Shown here in pieces: positions 25,802 to 35,860 of a stretch of 38,229 nt of DNA. The stretch is from NCBI GenBank assembly GCA_029287595.1, contig JARFQU010000002.1, forward strand, positions 1-38,229, written 5' to 3'. Each line of letters starts with the position of its first letter. Positions within the stretch are counted from its first letter, which is position 1. The notes under the pieces were generated by a model. It saw only the letters and a list, made by a program, of their open reading frames with translations. It was not told the DNA's origin and searched no databases. The stretch is from Halioglobus sp. Lineage in GTDB: Bacteria > Pseudomonadota > Gammaproteobacteria > Pseudomonadales > Halieaceae. A program made the position numbers and the translations under genes.

Positions 25802-26954
25802 TGCTGACCTCACTATTTGCCGTCACCAGTGCCACCAGTGCATCCGCCACTGTCTCGGCAAAATTGCGCTGCAGGTCACGGTGAATGTGCGCCAGCCCCT
25901 GCAACTGCCGGCGCGATGCCTCTCCCGAAAGCAACAGCGACTGCAGGGATGAGGCCAGGGCCCCGGGCTCGGCATCTCGCTGCAACAGCTCCGGCACCAG
26001 GGCCTCACCTGCCAGGATGTTGGGCAGGGCCGCGAAAGGCGTGCTGGCCAGGCGCGACATCAGCCACCAGGACAGGGCCGGCATGCGATAGGCCACCACC
26101 ATGGGGCACTGCAGCAATGCGGCTTCCAGGGTCGCTGTCCCCGAGGCGATCAGGGCCGCATCCACTGCGCCCAGCACCTCCCGGGCCCGACCGGACAAAA
26201 GTGACACCGGGGCGTCGGGATAGTCCGCCAATATTTTCCGCAACTCATCCAGCCGCTGGGCATTGGCTGCGGGTATTACGAACTCTATATCCGGATTCGT
26301 CTCTCGCAGGCGCTGCGCGGCCTGCAAAAACAGCGGAGCCAGCAGTCTTACCTCGGACTCCCGACTCCCGGGCAGCAGCGCGACCAGCGGGCCATCCCCG
26401 GCCAGGCCCAGGATGTGCCGCTGCTGCTTGCGATCCACCTGCACCGGTATCTCGTCCGCCAGCGGGTGGCCGACAAAATGCACGGCAACACCGTGCTGGC
26501 GATAAATGTCGGTTTCAAAAGGAAACAGGCACATCATCAGGTCCACGGCCCGCTTGATGCCGCGTATGCGCCCCCGCCGCCAGGCCCATACCGAGGGACT
26601 GACCAGGTGGGCGGTGGTGATACCGGCGCGGCGTAATTTTCGTTCCAGCGGGATCGTAAAATCAGGGGAATCAATGCCCAGGAAGATATCGGGAGGATCG
26701 TTGCTGAAATGCTGCAGCACCTGCCGGCGCATGCGCAGTAATTCGGGCAGGCGCTGCAATGGTTCAACGAAGCCCATCACCGAAAGCCGTTCCATGGGAA
26801 ACAGGCTGGCCAGGCCCTGGGCTTGCATCATTGGCCCGCCAATACCCTCTATGACGAGGTCATCGAAATGCCTATGCAGCGCCGCCAGTACGCTGGCACC
26901 GAGAATATCTCCCGAGGGTTCGCCGGCCAGAACGCCGATACGCAGACGTGACAC
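25785..26954 (-). CDS. lpxB: Lipid-A-disaccharide synthase
   Basis: The 389-residue glycosyltransferase condenses UDP-2,3-diacylglucosamine with lipid X at the inner face of the membrane to form the lipid A disaccharide. Family landmarks are [14 protein letters not shown] at the N-terminus, [38 protein letters not shown] and [10 protein letters not shown]. Translation begins at a GTG whose G is the last base of the lpxA stop codon, a one-base overlap that points to translational coupling. Length is close to that of E. coli LpxB (382). Confidence 0.97.
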   Translation of the reverse strand: MSRLRIGVLAGEPSGDILGASVLAALHRHFDDLVIEGIGGPMMQAQGLASLFPMERLSVMGFVEPLQRLPELLRMRRQVLQHFSNDPPDIFLGIDSPDFTIPLERKLRRAGITTAHLVSPSVWAWRRGRIRGIKRAVDLMMCLFPFETDIYRQHGVAVHFVGHPLADEIPVQVDRKQQRHILGLAGDGPLVALLPGSRESEVRLLAPLFLQAAQRLRETNPDIEFVIPAANAQRLDELRKILADYPDAPVSLLSGRAREVLGAVDAALIASGTATLEAALLQCPMVVAYRMPALSWWLMSRLASTPFAALPNILAGEALVPELLQRDAEPGALASSLQSLLLSGEASRRQLQGLAHIHRDLQRNFAETVADALVALVTANSEVSSGRSV

Positions 26955-27724
26955 TATCTGACGATACCGCGCTCCGACGCGCGTATAGAGTCGATCAGCA
27001 CCTGCACCTCCGGAGTCTTCTCAAACATACTGTCCAGGCGCTGTAAGGCGAGATCCAGGGTCAGCCCCTGGCGGTACATCACTTTGAACGCGCGACGCAG
27101 TCTACCGATAGCGTCGGAGGAGAAACCGCGGCGGCGCAGCCCCTCCAGATTGATGGTTTTCGCCTGGGCGGGCGCGCCGCTTACCGTGACAAACGCCGGT
27201 ACGTCCTTGCCAATCGCGCTGCCCATCCCGCTGAATGCATGAGCGCCTATCTGGCAGAACTGGTGTACCAGGGTATAGCCGCTGAGAATTGCCCAGTCGC
27301 CAATCTTCACATGCCCGGCCAGAGCGCAATTGTTAACCAGTATCGTATGGTCACCTATGACACAATCGTGACCGATGTGTACATAGGCCATGATGAGGTT
27401 GTCGTTGCCGATGGTCGTCTCTGAGCGGTCCTGAACAGTCCCACGGTGGATGGTGACATTCTCGCGGATGATGTTGTTATCACCAATCTCCAAACGGGTA
27501 CGCTCGCCGCGGTACTTGATGTCCGGAGTCGTCTCGCCTATCGATGAGAACTGGTAAATATGATTGCCGGCCCCAATGCGCGTGGGGCCCCTGATTACCA
27601 CATGAGGCTCAATCACCGTACCCGGACCGATCTCTACCTCGGGGCCAACATATGTCCAGGGGCCTACAGTAACCCCTTCGGCCAGCGTAGCGCTTGGGTC
27701 AACAATAGCCTGGCCGTGAATCAT
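26954..27724 (-). CDS. lpxA: UDP-N-acetylglucosamine acyltransferase
   Basis: LpxA adds the first 3-hydroxyacyl chain to UDP-GlcNAc, the committed first step of lipid A synthesis. The 256-residue product is built of left-handed beta-helix hexapeptides and has the catalytic histidine at 119 (HIGHDCVIG, equivalent to E. coli His125). Alignment around GMGSAIGKDVP puts Met167 at the position of E. coli Gly173, the hydrocarbon ruler residue. Pseudomonas aeruginosa also has methionine there and uses ten-carbon chains, so a 3-hydroxydecanoyl preference is predicted. It follows fabZ by five bases and overlaps lpxB by one. Confidence 0.97.
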   Translation of the reverse strand: MIHGQAIVDPSATLAEGVTVGPWTYVGPEVEIGPGTVIEPHVVIRGPTRIGAGNHIYQFSSIGETTPDIKYRGERTRLEIGDNNIIRENVTIHRGTVQDRSETTIGNDNLIMAYVHIGHDCVIGDHTILVNNCALAGHVKIGDWAILSGYTLVHQFCQIGAHAFSGMGSAIGKDVPAFVTVSGAPAQAKTINLEGLRRRGFSSDAIGRLRRAFKVMYRQGLTLDLALQRLDSMFEKTPEVQVLIDSIRASERGIVR

Positions 27725-27729
27725 CCGCT

Positions 27730-28161
27730 TTACCGGTCTGCACAGAGCATAGTGGCGGACGCCGCCAGTGCACCGTCCACATCCGAGCTGACATCAAACT
27801 TCCAGATACCGCGGCGATCGGAAATAATAGACGCGCGCAACATCACCTGGTCACCGGGGACACAGGGTCGTTTGAAGCGCAAGTTGTCAACACCGGCAAG
27901 CAGGTACATAGACCCATCCGCAGGGGTTTTACCCTGGGTCTTGAAGCCGAGGATGCCCGCTGCCTGGGCCATGGCCTCAATCAGCAGCACGCCGGGAAAG
28001 ATGGGTTGCTGGGGAAAATGGCCGTCAAAAAAAGGCTCGTTAATGCTCAGGTTTTTGTAGGCGACAATGGATTCTCCAGGGGTCAGTTCCAGCACCCTGT
28101 CTACCAGCAGAAAGGGATAACGATGGGGCAGGTATTGGCGTATTTCGGCGATATCCATCAT
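27730..28161 (-). CDS. fabZ: 3-hydroxyacyl-ACP dehydratase
   Basis: FabZ dehydrates 3-hydroxyacyl-ACP in fatty acid elongation and so competes with LpxA and LpxD for the same substrates, which explains its place in this operon. The 143-residue hotdog-fold protein has the catalytic pair His48 ([13 protein letters not shown]) and Glu62 (LLIEAMAQ), and the conserved [13 protein letters not shown] at the N-terminus. Two successive ATG codons follow an AGGAGAG site. It sits 26 bases after lpxD. Confidence 0.97.
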   Translation of the reverse strand: MMDIAEIRQYLPHRYPFLLVDRVLELTPGESIVAYKNLSINEPFFDGHFPQQPIFPGVLLIEAMAQAAGILGFKTQGKTPADGSMYLLAGVDNLRFKRPCVPGDQVMLRASIISDRRGIWKFDVSSDVDGALAASATMLCADR

Positions 28162-28187
28162 CAGTCAGCTCTCCTGAGATGCGTGGT

Positions 28188-29195
28188 TCATGATTGCTTT
28201 TCCAGCCGCACCAGGCGCGCTTGCATGGCATCCAACTGGGAGAAGCGCACCGCGTTGCGCTTCCATTGGCCAGTAGTGGACATGGGCGTCCCGGAAGAAT
28301 AGGAGCCGGGTTCGGTAATCGAGCGGGTCACCATGGTCATCCCGGTGATATGGACGTCGTCACAGATTTCCACGTGTCCCACGACACCGACACCCCCGGC
28401 CAGGGTGCAATTGGCCCCTATAATCGTGCTTCCTGCCAGACCGGCGCAACCGGCGATCGCGGTATTTTTTCCAATGCGGCAATTATGCGCAATCTGTACC
28501 TGGTTATCGATAATGACGCCATCCTCTATCACGGTATGTTCCAGAGCGCCCCTGTCCACCGTGGTACCGGCCCCTATCTCCACCCCGTCACCTATACGCA
28601 CGCCGCCAACATGATGAATCTTCTCCCAACCCCCGGGGCCCGGCGCAAAGCCAAAGCCATCGGCGCCGAGCACCGCCTGGCTGTGGATGACACAATCGCT
28701 GCCCAGCCATACATCGTGATAGATCACAGCATTGGGGTAGACCCTCGTGCGCTCACCGACCCGCGAACCGGGCCCCAGGTAAACACCCGCATCCAGTATG
28801 GCGCCGGCGGCGACCTCAACGTCCTCTGCTACCACCACATTGGGACCTAGCGCGGCGCTGGCGTGCACCCGGGCTGAAGGGGATACCGTGGCCGTCGCAT
28901 GTACTCCTGGTGCGGGGATAGGCGCGCCGGAAAACAAGCGGGAGGCCCGGGCAAAGGCCAGGTAGGGTGAATCGCTGACCAGGCAGTCTACAGGACACTC
29001 CGGGCGGTATTCGGAAGACAGGATCACAGCCCCGGCGCGGGTGACAAGCAGCTGCTGCAGGAATTTGCGCTCCGAGAGAAATGCCAGGTCCCCGGGGCCG
29101 GCGGACGCCAGGCTGGCAAGGCCGGTGATAGCACGGGAGGCATCACCGGAGAACGGTAGATCGAGACGATCAGCCAGCTCCCCGAGTGAATACAT
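28188..29195 (-). CDS. lpxD: UDP-3-O-acylglucosamine N-acyltransferase
   Basis: LpxD adds the N-linked 3-hydroxyacyl chain in the third step of lipid A synthesis. The 335-residue product has an N-terminal uridine-binding domain (LGELADRLDLPFSGD...) and a hexapeptide-repeat beta-helix from about residue 97. The catalytic histidine is His237 (NQVQIAHNCRIG, equivalent to E. coli His239), and a C-terminal helix follows. GADGFGFAPGPGGWEKIHHVG is strongly typical. It starts six bases after the skp stop codon with a weak ribosome site, so it probably relies on coupling. Confidence 0.97.
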   Translation of the reverse strand: MYSLGELADRLDLPFSGDASRAITGLASLASAGPGDLAFLSERKFLQQLLVTRAGAVILSSEYRPECPVDCLVSDSPYLAFARASRLFSGAPIPAPGVHATATVSPSARVHASAALGPNVVVAEDVEVAAGAILDAGVYLGPGSRVGERTRVYPNAVIYHDVWLGSDCVIHSQAVLGADGFGFAPGPGGWEKIHHVGGVRIGDGVEIGAGTTVDRGALEHTVIEDGVIIDNQVQIAHNCRIGKNTAIAGCAGLAGSTIIGANCTLAGGVGVVGHVEICDDVHITGMTMVTRSITEPGSYSSGTPMSTTGQWKRNAVRFSQLDAMQARLVRLEKQS

Positions 29196-29201
29196 ACGAT
29201 T

Positions 29202-29720
29202 TTACTTCGCGGCAGCCTGGTTCAGCTTGTCGGTTACCTTGGCGGTAATGCTGTAGCCCGCATCCGCATGGATAACCGACGCGCGTTGCAGCAGCAGGCC
29301 TATGCCCTCTGCAGCGATGATCTCGCGCAATACTTCCTGTACCTTGGGCGCCATTTCCTGCAGCAGCGCCTGCCCGGCACCCTGCTCGGCCTGCTGCAGC
29401 TTGCCGGTGACATGCTCCAGGTCTGCCTGCTTGCTGGCCAGTTTCTTGCGCGCAGCCAACTGCTGGTCCTGACTCATCACGGCGGCGTCTTTCTGGAAGT
29501 CCTTGACCAGGCCGTCAAATTCATTTTTCAGCTTATCGAACTCCGCCTTGTCTGACTTGTAGTCATCCTGCTCGCGCACCTCCTGGAGGCGTTTCTGGGC
29601 CAGGTCGGTCTGCAGTATCGCCTCCTGCAGATCAACCACCGCAATTTTTCCCTGGGCCCAGCCGAGGGTGGGCAGAGCCATGGCAAGGACAATAAAGGTA
29701 GCTTTTAGAAACTTATGCAC
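29202..29720 (-). CDS. skp: OmpH/Skp family periplasmic chaperone
   Basis: Skp holds unfolded outer-membrane proteins in the periplasm on their way to the Bam complex. The 172-residue product has a 22-residue signal peptide (ending LGWA), the OmpH start GKIAVVDLQEAI, and a long charged helical hairpin (about 45-125) rich in Lys, Gln, Glu and Ala that forms the tentacles. Translation starts at a GTG with GGAG six bases upstream. It lies 30 bases after bamA, the conserved arrangement. Confidence 0.93.
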   Translation of the reverse strand: MHKFLKATFIVLAMALPTLGWAQGKIAVVDLQEAILQTDLAQKRLQEVREQDDYKSDKAEFDKLKNEFDGLVKDFQKDAAVMSQDQQLAARKKLASKQADLEHVTGKLQQAEQGAGQALLQEMAPKVQEVLREIIAAEGIGLLLQRASVIHADAGYSITAKVTDKLNQAAAK

Positions 29721-29750
29721 AATAATCTCCAGATATTAACAATAAAAAAA

Positions 29751-32381
29751 TCAGAATCCCCTTCCCAGGGTGAACTGGAACACTTCTTCCTCATCAAAGT
29801 CGCCGGAATTCAACGGCTTGGCCAGGCTGAAGGTCATAGGGCCAAAACCGGTAATCCAGGTCACCCCGACGCCGACCGAGTAACGCAGTTCGTTCAGGTC
29901 TTCCAGGTCGAAACAGTTCTGCTGGGTGGAACGGCAATTGGTGCTGTAGACGTTACCCATATCGAGGAAAAACGCCGAGCGCAATTTACTGCGATCCTTG
30001 ATGAAAGGCAGGGGGAACAGCAATTCAGCACCGCCCTCTACCAGGATGTTGCCACCAAAGGGGTCGGGGTTGTCATTGACCTGACTGTTCACCAGCTTGG
30101 TCACTCCATCGGCATCCGTTACTGCGATATAACCAAACAGGTCGCCATTGGGCCCGCCGCGTTCCGTGGCATTTCCGTTCTCGTCGATAGCGGTAACCGG
30201 TGCATCGGCATTATACAGCTCAGCGGGAGTACTGCGCGGTCCCAGGGTGTTGCTCTCATAACCGCGCACCGACCCGAAGCCACCGGCAAAAAAGTGCTCA
30301 TAAAAAGGCAGCTCGCTGGTGTCACCGTAGCCGTCACCAAAACCCAACTCTGTGCGCAGGCGCAGGGTCCAGCTGCTGAGCAGGGGCACCGGGTAATAGA
30401 TTTCTCCGCGGTAGCTGATCTTGTAAAACTCCAGGTCGGAGACCGACGGTGCCGACACCTCCAATGACAGCGACTGGGCGGCGCCCCGGGTCGCCATGCG
30501 CCCGCGTTTCAGGGTGGACTGGCTCCAGCTCGTGGTCACTGTCCAGTTGAGAAACTCGTCGCCATTCAGGTCCAGAAAACCGGGTTCGTCGGGCAGTGTC
30601 AGGTAGCTGATGGGCAAGCCCTCGGGGCCAAGGGGATAGATGGGCTCTAATTCCTCCACCCCGGTATAGGTGCCGGTATTAATATCGAAGGTACTCTGAT
30701 ACCAATCATCCACACCCCTCTCCAGGCGCGGGCTGGCCTTGATTTCCTGCACCGCAAAGCGGCCGGTGGTGATATCCGTGTTAGATACGCCAAAACTGAA
30801 GCCCAGCCGCTGGGTTTCCTTGATCGGGTAGCCGAAGTTGATGGCGCCGCCCAGGGTATCCGTGGAGTAACTGGAAATATTCACTTCCTCCAGATCGGTG
30901 GAGCGATAGAAAATATTAAAGCCGCGGCTGACACCGTCCTCCGTGAAGTAGGGATTGGTATAACTGAAGTTGTAAACGTCCTGGTATTTGGATGAGTTGA
31001 GACCAATACCTATACGCTTGCCGCTACCCAGGAAGTTGTCCTGCTGCAGGTTCAGGCCGAGAATCAGGCCCGCATCCTGGGCGAAGCCAAAGCTGGCACC
31101 AATGCTGCCTGAAGACTGTTCTTCTACCGTGTATTCCACGTCAATGAGATCGTCATGCCCCGCCACTTCAGGGGTTTCCACCGTGGCGCGACTGAAGAAG
31201 CCCAGGCGCTCCAGACGGATACGGGACTGTTCGATCGCGGCGGCAGAGGCCGGGGCGCTTTCCATCTGCCGCATTTCGCGGCGCAATACGTCGTCGGCGG
31301 TTTTCAGGTTGCCCTTGAAGCCGATACGCCGCACATAGGTGCGCTTGCCCGGGTCGACGAAGAATTTCATCGACACGGTATTATTTTCCTCATCCAGTTC
31401 GGGAATTCCCGTCACCTTGGCGAAATTATATCCCTCGTTGCCCAGCCGCCTGGTCAGGTATTCCTCGGTGGATGTCACCATCTGCTGGGAAAAGGTCTGG
31501 CCCTCGGCAACCAGCAGGAAGCGGCGCAGGTCGTCTTCAGGCAGCACCAGGTCACCGGACAGCCCCACGGAGCTGACCGTATACTTCTCGCCCTCGCTCA
31601 CATTGGCGGTGATATACACCGCCTTCTTGTCCGGCGACACAGACACCTGGGTGGAGTCGATACGAAACTGCAAATAGCCCCGATCCATATAGTAGGAGGT
31701 CAGGGTTTCCAGGTCGCCGGTGAGTTTCTCACGAGAGTATTTGTCATCGTTGGTGAAAAAGGACAACCAGCCGGTGGTATGCAACTCGAACAGGTCACTG
31801 AGTTCCTCGTCACTGTAAACCTCATTACCTACCACGTTGATGTGCTTGATGGCTGCTACAGTGCCCTCATCCACGTTGATATTGACGGTAACCCGGTTGC
31901 GCGGCTCAGGGAGCACCTCGGTCTCAATATTGGCATCGTAACGGCCCTGCTGCACATACTGCCGCTGCAGCTCCAGTTGCATGCCCTCCAGGGTGGAGCG
32001 CTGGAATACCTGCCCCACTGCCAATCCCGCGCCTTTGAGCCCATCCAGCAGGGCCTCGGTTTCAATGGCTTTGTTGCCCTCGATATTGATTTCGCTGATG
32101 CTGGGACGCTCAGCCACTACCACCACCAGCACATTGCCGTCGCGGCCGATACGTATGTCGTCAAAATTTCCCGTGGCAAACAGGCTGCGTGCCGACGCCC
32201 GAATGGCGTATTCATCGATAGTATCGCCCACGGCAACAGGCAGGGCCGCAAACACGCTGCCCGCGGAAATTCGCTGCAAGCCCTCAACCCGGATATCGGC
32301 GATCACGAATGGCTGGGCAGATACCCACGGGGCTGTCAGCAACAGCACCAGGGCCAGTAATGTGGGAATGCGTTTAATCAA
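29751..32381 (-). CDS. bamA: Outer-membrane protein assembly factor BamA
   Basis: BamA inserts beta-barrel proteins into the outer membrane. The product has a 22-residue signal peptide (ending WVSA), five POTRA domains (about 24-425) and a C-terminal 16-strand barrel with the loop 6 motif VRGY (705-708), ending in LGRGF. At 876 residues it is about 66 longer than E. coli BamA. The extra length is visible in loop 6 (about 24 residues more between VRGY and GGN) and in an acidic, proline-rich barrel loop around residues 590-630. A cysteine pair (NCRSTQQNC) lies in a late loop. The only usable start is TTG at 32381 (an in-frame TGA lies two codons upstream), with a weak GAGTGA site. Confidence 0.96.
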   Translation of the reverse strand: MIKRIPTLLALVLLLTAPWVSAQPFVIADIRVEGLQRISAGSVFAALPVAVGDTIDEYAIRASARSLFATGNFDDIRIGRDGNVLVVVVAERPSISEINIEGNKAIETEALLDGLKGAGLAVGQVFQRSTLEGMQLELQRQYVQQGRYDANIETEVLPEPRNRVTVNINVDEGTVAAIKHINVVGNEVYSDEELSDLFELHTTGWLSFFTNDDKYSREKLTGDLETLTSYYMDRGYLQFRIDSTQVSVSPDKKAVYITANVSEGEKYTVSSVGLSGDLVLPEDDLRRFLLVAEGQTFSQQMVTSTEEYLTRRLGNEGYNFAKVTGIPELDEENNTVSMKFFVDPGKRTYVRRIGFKGNLKTADDVLRREMRQMESAPASAAAIEQSRIRLERLGFFSRATVETPEVAGHDDLIDVEYTVEEQSSGSIGASFGFAQDAGLILGLNLQQDNFLGSGKRIGIGLNSSKYQDVYNFSYTNPYFTEDGVSRGFNIFYRSTDLEEVNISSYSTDTLGGAINFGYPIKETQRLGFSFGVSNTDITTGRFAVQEIKASPRLERGVDDWYQSTFDINTGTYTGVEELEPIYPLGPEGLPISYLTLPDEPGFLDLNGDEFLNWTVTTSWSQSTLKRGRMATRGAAQSLSLEVSAPSVSDLEFYKISYRGEIYYPVPLLSSWTLRLRTELGFGDGYGDTSELPFYEHFFAGGFGSVRGYESNTLGPRSTPAELYNADAPVTAIDENGNATERGGPNGDLFGYIAVTDADGVTKLVNSQVNDNPDPFGGNILVEGGAELLFPLPFIKDRSKLRSAFFLDMGNVYSTNCRSTQQNCFDLEDLNELRYSVGVGVTWITGFGPMTFSLAKPLNSGDFDEEEVFQFTLGRGF

Positions 32382-32454
32382 ATTTCACTCAATAAAAGGA
32401 CAATGCCCGCGGGCAGGAGTTTTTCGTTATCATTCACAATGTCGTCAGCGGGCG

Positions 32455-33810
32455 CTACAGGCGCGCGAAATCGTTGTACAACGCCAGCATCATAATCCCC
32501 AGCACGAGAAACAGCCCTACTTGATAACCGAGGGCCTGTATTTTCTCAGGTACCGGTCTCCCCGCCAATAGCTCCGCGGTATAAAACATGAGATGGCCCC
32601 CATCCAGCACCGGAATAGGCAACAGGTTCAGCACCCCGAGACTGACACTGAGCAAGGCGAGAAAACTGATATAGGATTCCAGCCCGGACTTGGCCGAAGC
32701 GGTCGCCACTTTAGCAATGGTAATGGGGCCGCTCAAGTTTTTTGGTGAGATTAGCCCCATAACCATCTTTTTGATGGAATTCAGGGTAAAAACCGTGAGC
32801 TCGCCGGTGCGCACGAAGCTGGCGCCAAGGGCTTCCAGGGGCCCGCGCCGGAACTGGCGTACCATTTCCGGGGGCATTTCCGGGAAGGCCACGGCAACGC
32901 CTACCCGACCAAAGGTTTCTCCGCCCTCTTCGGTGATGGCCTCGGGCACAATGTCCGTCTCAAAAATCGCTCCCTCGCGCTGAATCTCCAGCCTGATGGT
33001 CTGGCCCGGGCGGGCGCGCACATACTCTACCCACTGCATCCACAACAGCATTGGCGTGTCATCGGCACGCAGGACCTGGTCCCCAGGCTGCAGGCCTGCG
33101 GCCTGCGCCGGGCTGCCTGCGACCACATCCTCTACCACCGGGGGCACTTCAGGGGTGAACAGGGTAATTCCCAGGCCCGCGTAGAGATCCGGTTGCTCCT
33201 CCTCGGACAGCCAGTCCTGCAAAACGCCCTCGGACTCATACACCATGTCCGAACCGGGGTACTGCACGGAGAACGTGATGGTCCCGCTATCGCCGATACG
33301 ATCCAGCAGGCGGAAGCTCAAGGCCTGCCAGGTCGGGGTTTTACCGCCGTCCACCGCCACGATTTCCTGGCCGGCCTCAAGGCCGGCAACGTAGGCGATG
33401 GAGCCGGGTTCGATGTCCCCGATGATCGGCGTATATCCGGTCTCGCCCGCCAGGAACAGGCCCCAGTAGGCCACTACTGCCAGGGCCAGATTGGCCAGCG
33501 GACCCGCGCTGACCACCGCGATGCGCTGTAACACCGGCTTGCGATTGAACGCTTGCTCCAGTTCGGCCTCAGGCACCTCCCCTTCCCGTTCATCGAGCAT
33601 CTTCACATAGCCCCCCAGGGGGATCGCGGCGATGCTGTACTCGGTACCCAGTTTGTCACGCCAGCTGTAGAGCGATGTGCCAAAGCCTATGGAAAAGCGC
33701 AGTACTTTCACCCCACAGCGACGGGCCACCCAGAAATGTCCGTACTCGTGCACCGCCACCAATATGGCCAGGGTGCCCAGCGTAAGCAGTATCGTATAAA
33801 TCAATTCCAT
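32455..33810 (-). CDS. rseP: RseP site-2 metalloprotease
   Basis: RseP is the inner-membrane zinc protease that cuts the anti-sigma factor RseA (MucA in Pseudomonas) after DegS/AlgW, releasing sigma-E during envelope stress. The zinc motif HEYGH is at 21-25 in the first helix and the third zinc ligand lies in LNLLPIPVLDGGH near the C-terminus. Two PDZ domains lie between (AGLEAGQEIVAVDGG and AGLQPGDQVLRADD). Four membrane segments are expected. The start is the ATG at 33810, which overlaps the dxr stop by one base (TGATG). Length is 451 residues, as usual. Confidence 0.97.
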   Translation of the reverse strand: MELIYTILLTLGTLAILVAVHEYGHFWVARRCGVKVLRFSIGFGTSLYSWRDKLGTEYSIAAIPLGGYVKMLDEREGEVPEAELEQAFNRKPVLQRIAVVSAGPLANLALAVVAYWGLFLAGETGYTPIIGDIEPGSIAYVAGLEAGQEIVAVDGGKTPTWQALSFRLLDRIGDSGTITFSVQYPGSDMVYESEGVLQDWLSEEEQPDLYAGLGITLFTPEVPPVVEDVVAGSPAQAAGLQPGDQVLRADDTPMLLWMQWVEYVRARPGQTIRLEIQREGAIFETDIVPEAITEEGGETFGRVGVAVAFPEMPPEMVRQFRRGPLEALGASFVRTGELTVFTLNSIKKMVMGLISPKNLSGPITIAKVATASAKSGLESYISFLALLSVSLGVLNLLPIPVLDGGHLMFYTAELLAGRPVPEKIQALGYQVGLFLVLGIMMLALYNDFARL

Positions 33811-35030
33811 CACGCGTTACTCATAAGAGAGAGCCCGCCTGCCAGGCCCGCCACAACGTCTGCGGCAAGCGCACGCGCCTCGGTATCTGCAGCTTCGACC
33901 ACGGCCAGGCTAACCGGTTCAACACTAATCACCTGCGTCAGCGCCTGCTCTATCACCGCGGGTATATCAGTAAAGCGGATCTGTCGCCCGAGAAACGCGT
34001 CCACCGCCACCTCGTTCGCGGCGTTACAGATGGCCATGGCAGTGCCTCCGGCGGCTACCGCTTCACGCGCCAGGCGCAGGCAGGGGAAGCGGCCTTCGTC
34101 AGGGGCTTCGAAGTCCAGTTGCCCTGTAGCGACCAGGTCAAGTGGCGCCACGCCTGCATCGATTCTGTGGGGCCAGCCCAGGCCATAGGCGATAGGGGTA
34201 CGCATATCCGGGTTGCCCATCTGTGCCAGTACCGAACCATCGCGATACTGCACCATGGAATGAATAATACTCTGGGGATGTACCACCACATCCACCTGCT
34301 GCGGGGCCAGATCGAAAATCCAGCAGGCCTCGATAAACTCCAGCCCCTTGTTCATCAGGCTGGCAGAATCCACCGAAATCTTGCGCCCCATGGCCCAGTT
34401 GGGGTGCGCGCAGGCCTGCTCCGGTGTGGCCTCGCGCATCCGCTCGTGGCTCCAGCAGCGAAAAGGGCCGCCGGATGCTGTCAGCAGCACCTTGCTCACC
34501 CCTTCCAGTGAGGGCCGGGCCCCGCGGTCGGCGGGCATACATTGAAAGATTGCATTGTGCTCACTGTCAATCGGCAGCAATTGGGCACCGGATTCCCGCA
34601 CCGCCTGCATCAACAGGTGGCCGCCCATCACCAGCGACTCCTTGTTTGCCAGCAGCAGGGTCTTTCCCGCGCGGGCAGCAGCCAGCGTTGACGGCAAACC
34701 AGCGGCCCCCACGATTGCCGCCATGACCATATCCACTTCCGGGGCAGTCACCACCCGGGCCAATGCTTGCTGGCCGTGCAGCACCTCGGTGGAACACTTG
34801 TCCGGCATCCGCGTGTGCAGGTCCTGCGCGGCTGCCTCGTCCATCATCACCGCAAAGCGCGGCTGAAAGGTCTCACATTGAGCCAGCATGGCATCTACGG
34901 ACGTGTTCGCGGCAAGGGCAAAGACCTGGTAGCGTTCCGGGTGTCGGGCAATAACATCCAGGGTATTCACGCCGATAGAGCCGGTAGAACCCAAAACGGC
35001 AACGCCTCGCTTGCCCGAGCTTATCACCAT
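33810..35030 (-). CDS. dxr: 1-deoxy-D-xylulose-5-phosphate reductoisomerase
   Basis: Dxr (IspC) makes 2-C-methyl-D-erythritol 4-phosphate with NADPH and a divalent metal, the committed step of the non-mevalonate isoprenoid pathway that also feeds UppS in this operon. The NADPH motif GSTGSIG is at 14-20. The metal and substrate region is seen in [15 protein letters not shown], and the flexible loop and C-terminal helical domain are intact over 406 residues. It overlaps cdsA by seven bases and rseP by one. Its place after cdsA, not before uppS, follows the Pseudomonas order and not that of E. coli. Confidence 0.97.
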   Translation of the reverse strand: MVISSGKRGVAVLGSTGSIGVNTLDVIARHPERYQVFALAANTSVDAMLAQCETFQPRFAVMMDEAAAQDLHTRMPDKCSTEVLHGQQALARVVTAPEVDMVMAAIVGAAGLPSTLAAARAGKTLLLANKESLVMGGHLLMQAVRESGAQLLPIDSEHNAIFQCMPADRGARPSLEGVSKVLLTASGGPFRCWSHERMREATPEQACAHPNWAMGRKISVDSASLMNKGLEFIEACWIFDLAPQQVDVVVHPQSIIHSMVQYRDGSVLAQMGNPDMRTPIAYGLGWPHRIDAGVAPLDLVATGQLDFEAPDEGRFPCLRLAREAVAAGGTAMAICNAANEVAVDAFLGRQIRFTDIPAVIEQALTQVISVEPVSLAVVEAADTEARALAADVVAGLAGGLSLMSNA

Positions 35031-35860
35031 CCCGCCAGCACCAGACCCAGGGCGAAGACCGGAGCCGCGCCGCAGATACTGTCCAGGCGGTCCAGCACAC
35101 CACCGTGGCCGGGCAGCAGGCTGCCACTGTCCTTCATACCACTCTCGCGTTTGACCATACTCACACCCAGGTCTCCGACCACGGATGCAAGCGCGGTACT
35201 AAGGGTGACAGCGATCACAGAAGCGAGGCCTATATGCGCCGCTCTATCGGGCAACAGGTACCACAACGCCAGGGCCAACAGCAGGCAAACGGCCATGCCC
35301 CCCCAGAAACCCTCCCAGGTTTTGGCGGGGCTGACTTTTTCGGCTAGTTTATGCCGCCCCCAGGTCTTGCCGGAAAAGTATGCGCCTATATCGGCAGCTG
35401 CCACGACCAGCACCATCACCACCACCAACACCCCGCCACGGGGGTAACTGAGCAGAAAAACTGCTGCAAGCCAGGCCGGCGCCAGGATCAGCAGACCCAT
35501 CAGGCTGCGCATGAAGACCGTGCGCCACAGCACCGCACTCATGGGGTAACTCTTGACCCACAGCAGGGCAAAGGACCACCACAGGCATGCCAGGCCGAGA
35601 AACGGCTGTACCTGCGTTGCGGCGGGATCGCTACCCAGTTCGCAATACCGGTATAAACCCGCCATGACGGCGAGCACCATCAGCACATAGACTGCGCGGG
35701 TGACCGGGGACTGCCAGCCCGCCAGACGGGACCACTCCCAGGCACCAGCCGCCACCACAAGACCGAAGGCCGCTGCCAGAGCAGGAAGGGGCAGAAACAT
35801 GATCCCTGCCAGGAACAAGCCCGCCATGATCAGGGCGGTGATTACCCGCTGTCTAAGCAT
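35024..35860 (-). CDS. cdsA: Phosphatidate cytidylyltransferase
   Basis: CdsA makes CDP-diacylglycerol, the precursor of all major phospholipids, in the inner membrane. I start it at the ATG at 35860 ([14 protein letters not shown]), preceded by a GGGGGTGAG site and overlapping the uppS stop by eight bases. An open extension to 36046 lies inside uppS and has no support. The 278-residue product has about eight hydrophobic helices and the signature [11 protein letters not shown] followed by [14 protein letters not shown] near the C-terminus, which holds the metal-binding aspartates. Confidence 0.96.
   Translation of the reverse strand: MLRQRVITALIMAGLFLAGIMFLPLPALAAAFGLVVAAGAWEWSRLAGWQSPVTRAVYVLMVLAVMAGLYRYCELGSDPAATQVQPFLGLACLWWSFALLWVKSYPMSAVLWRTVFMRSLMGLLILAPAWLAAVFLLSYPRGGVLVVVMVLVVAAADIGAYFSGKTWGRHKLAEKVSPAKTWEGFWGGMAVCLLLALALWYLLPDRAAHIGLASVIAVTLSTALASVVGDLGVSMVKRESGMKDSGSLLPGHGGVLDRLDSICGAAPVFALGLVLAGW

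Noticed and set aside
31155-32360. 401-codon plus-strand open frame opposite bamA
   Set aside because: Its histidine- and glutamine-rich translation mirrors the BamA codons, and BamA is unambiguous.
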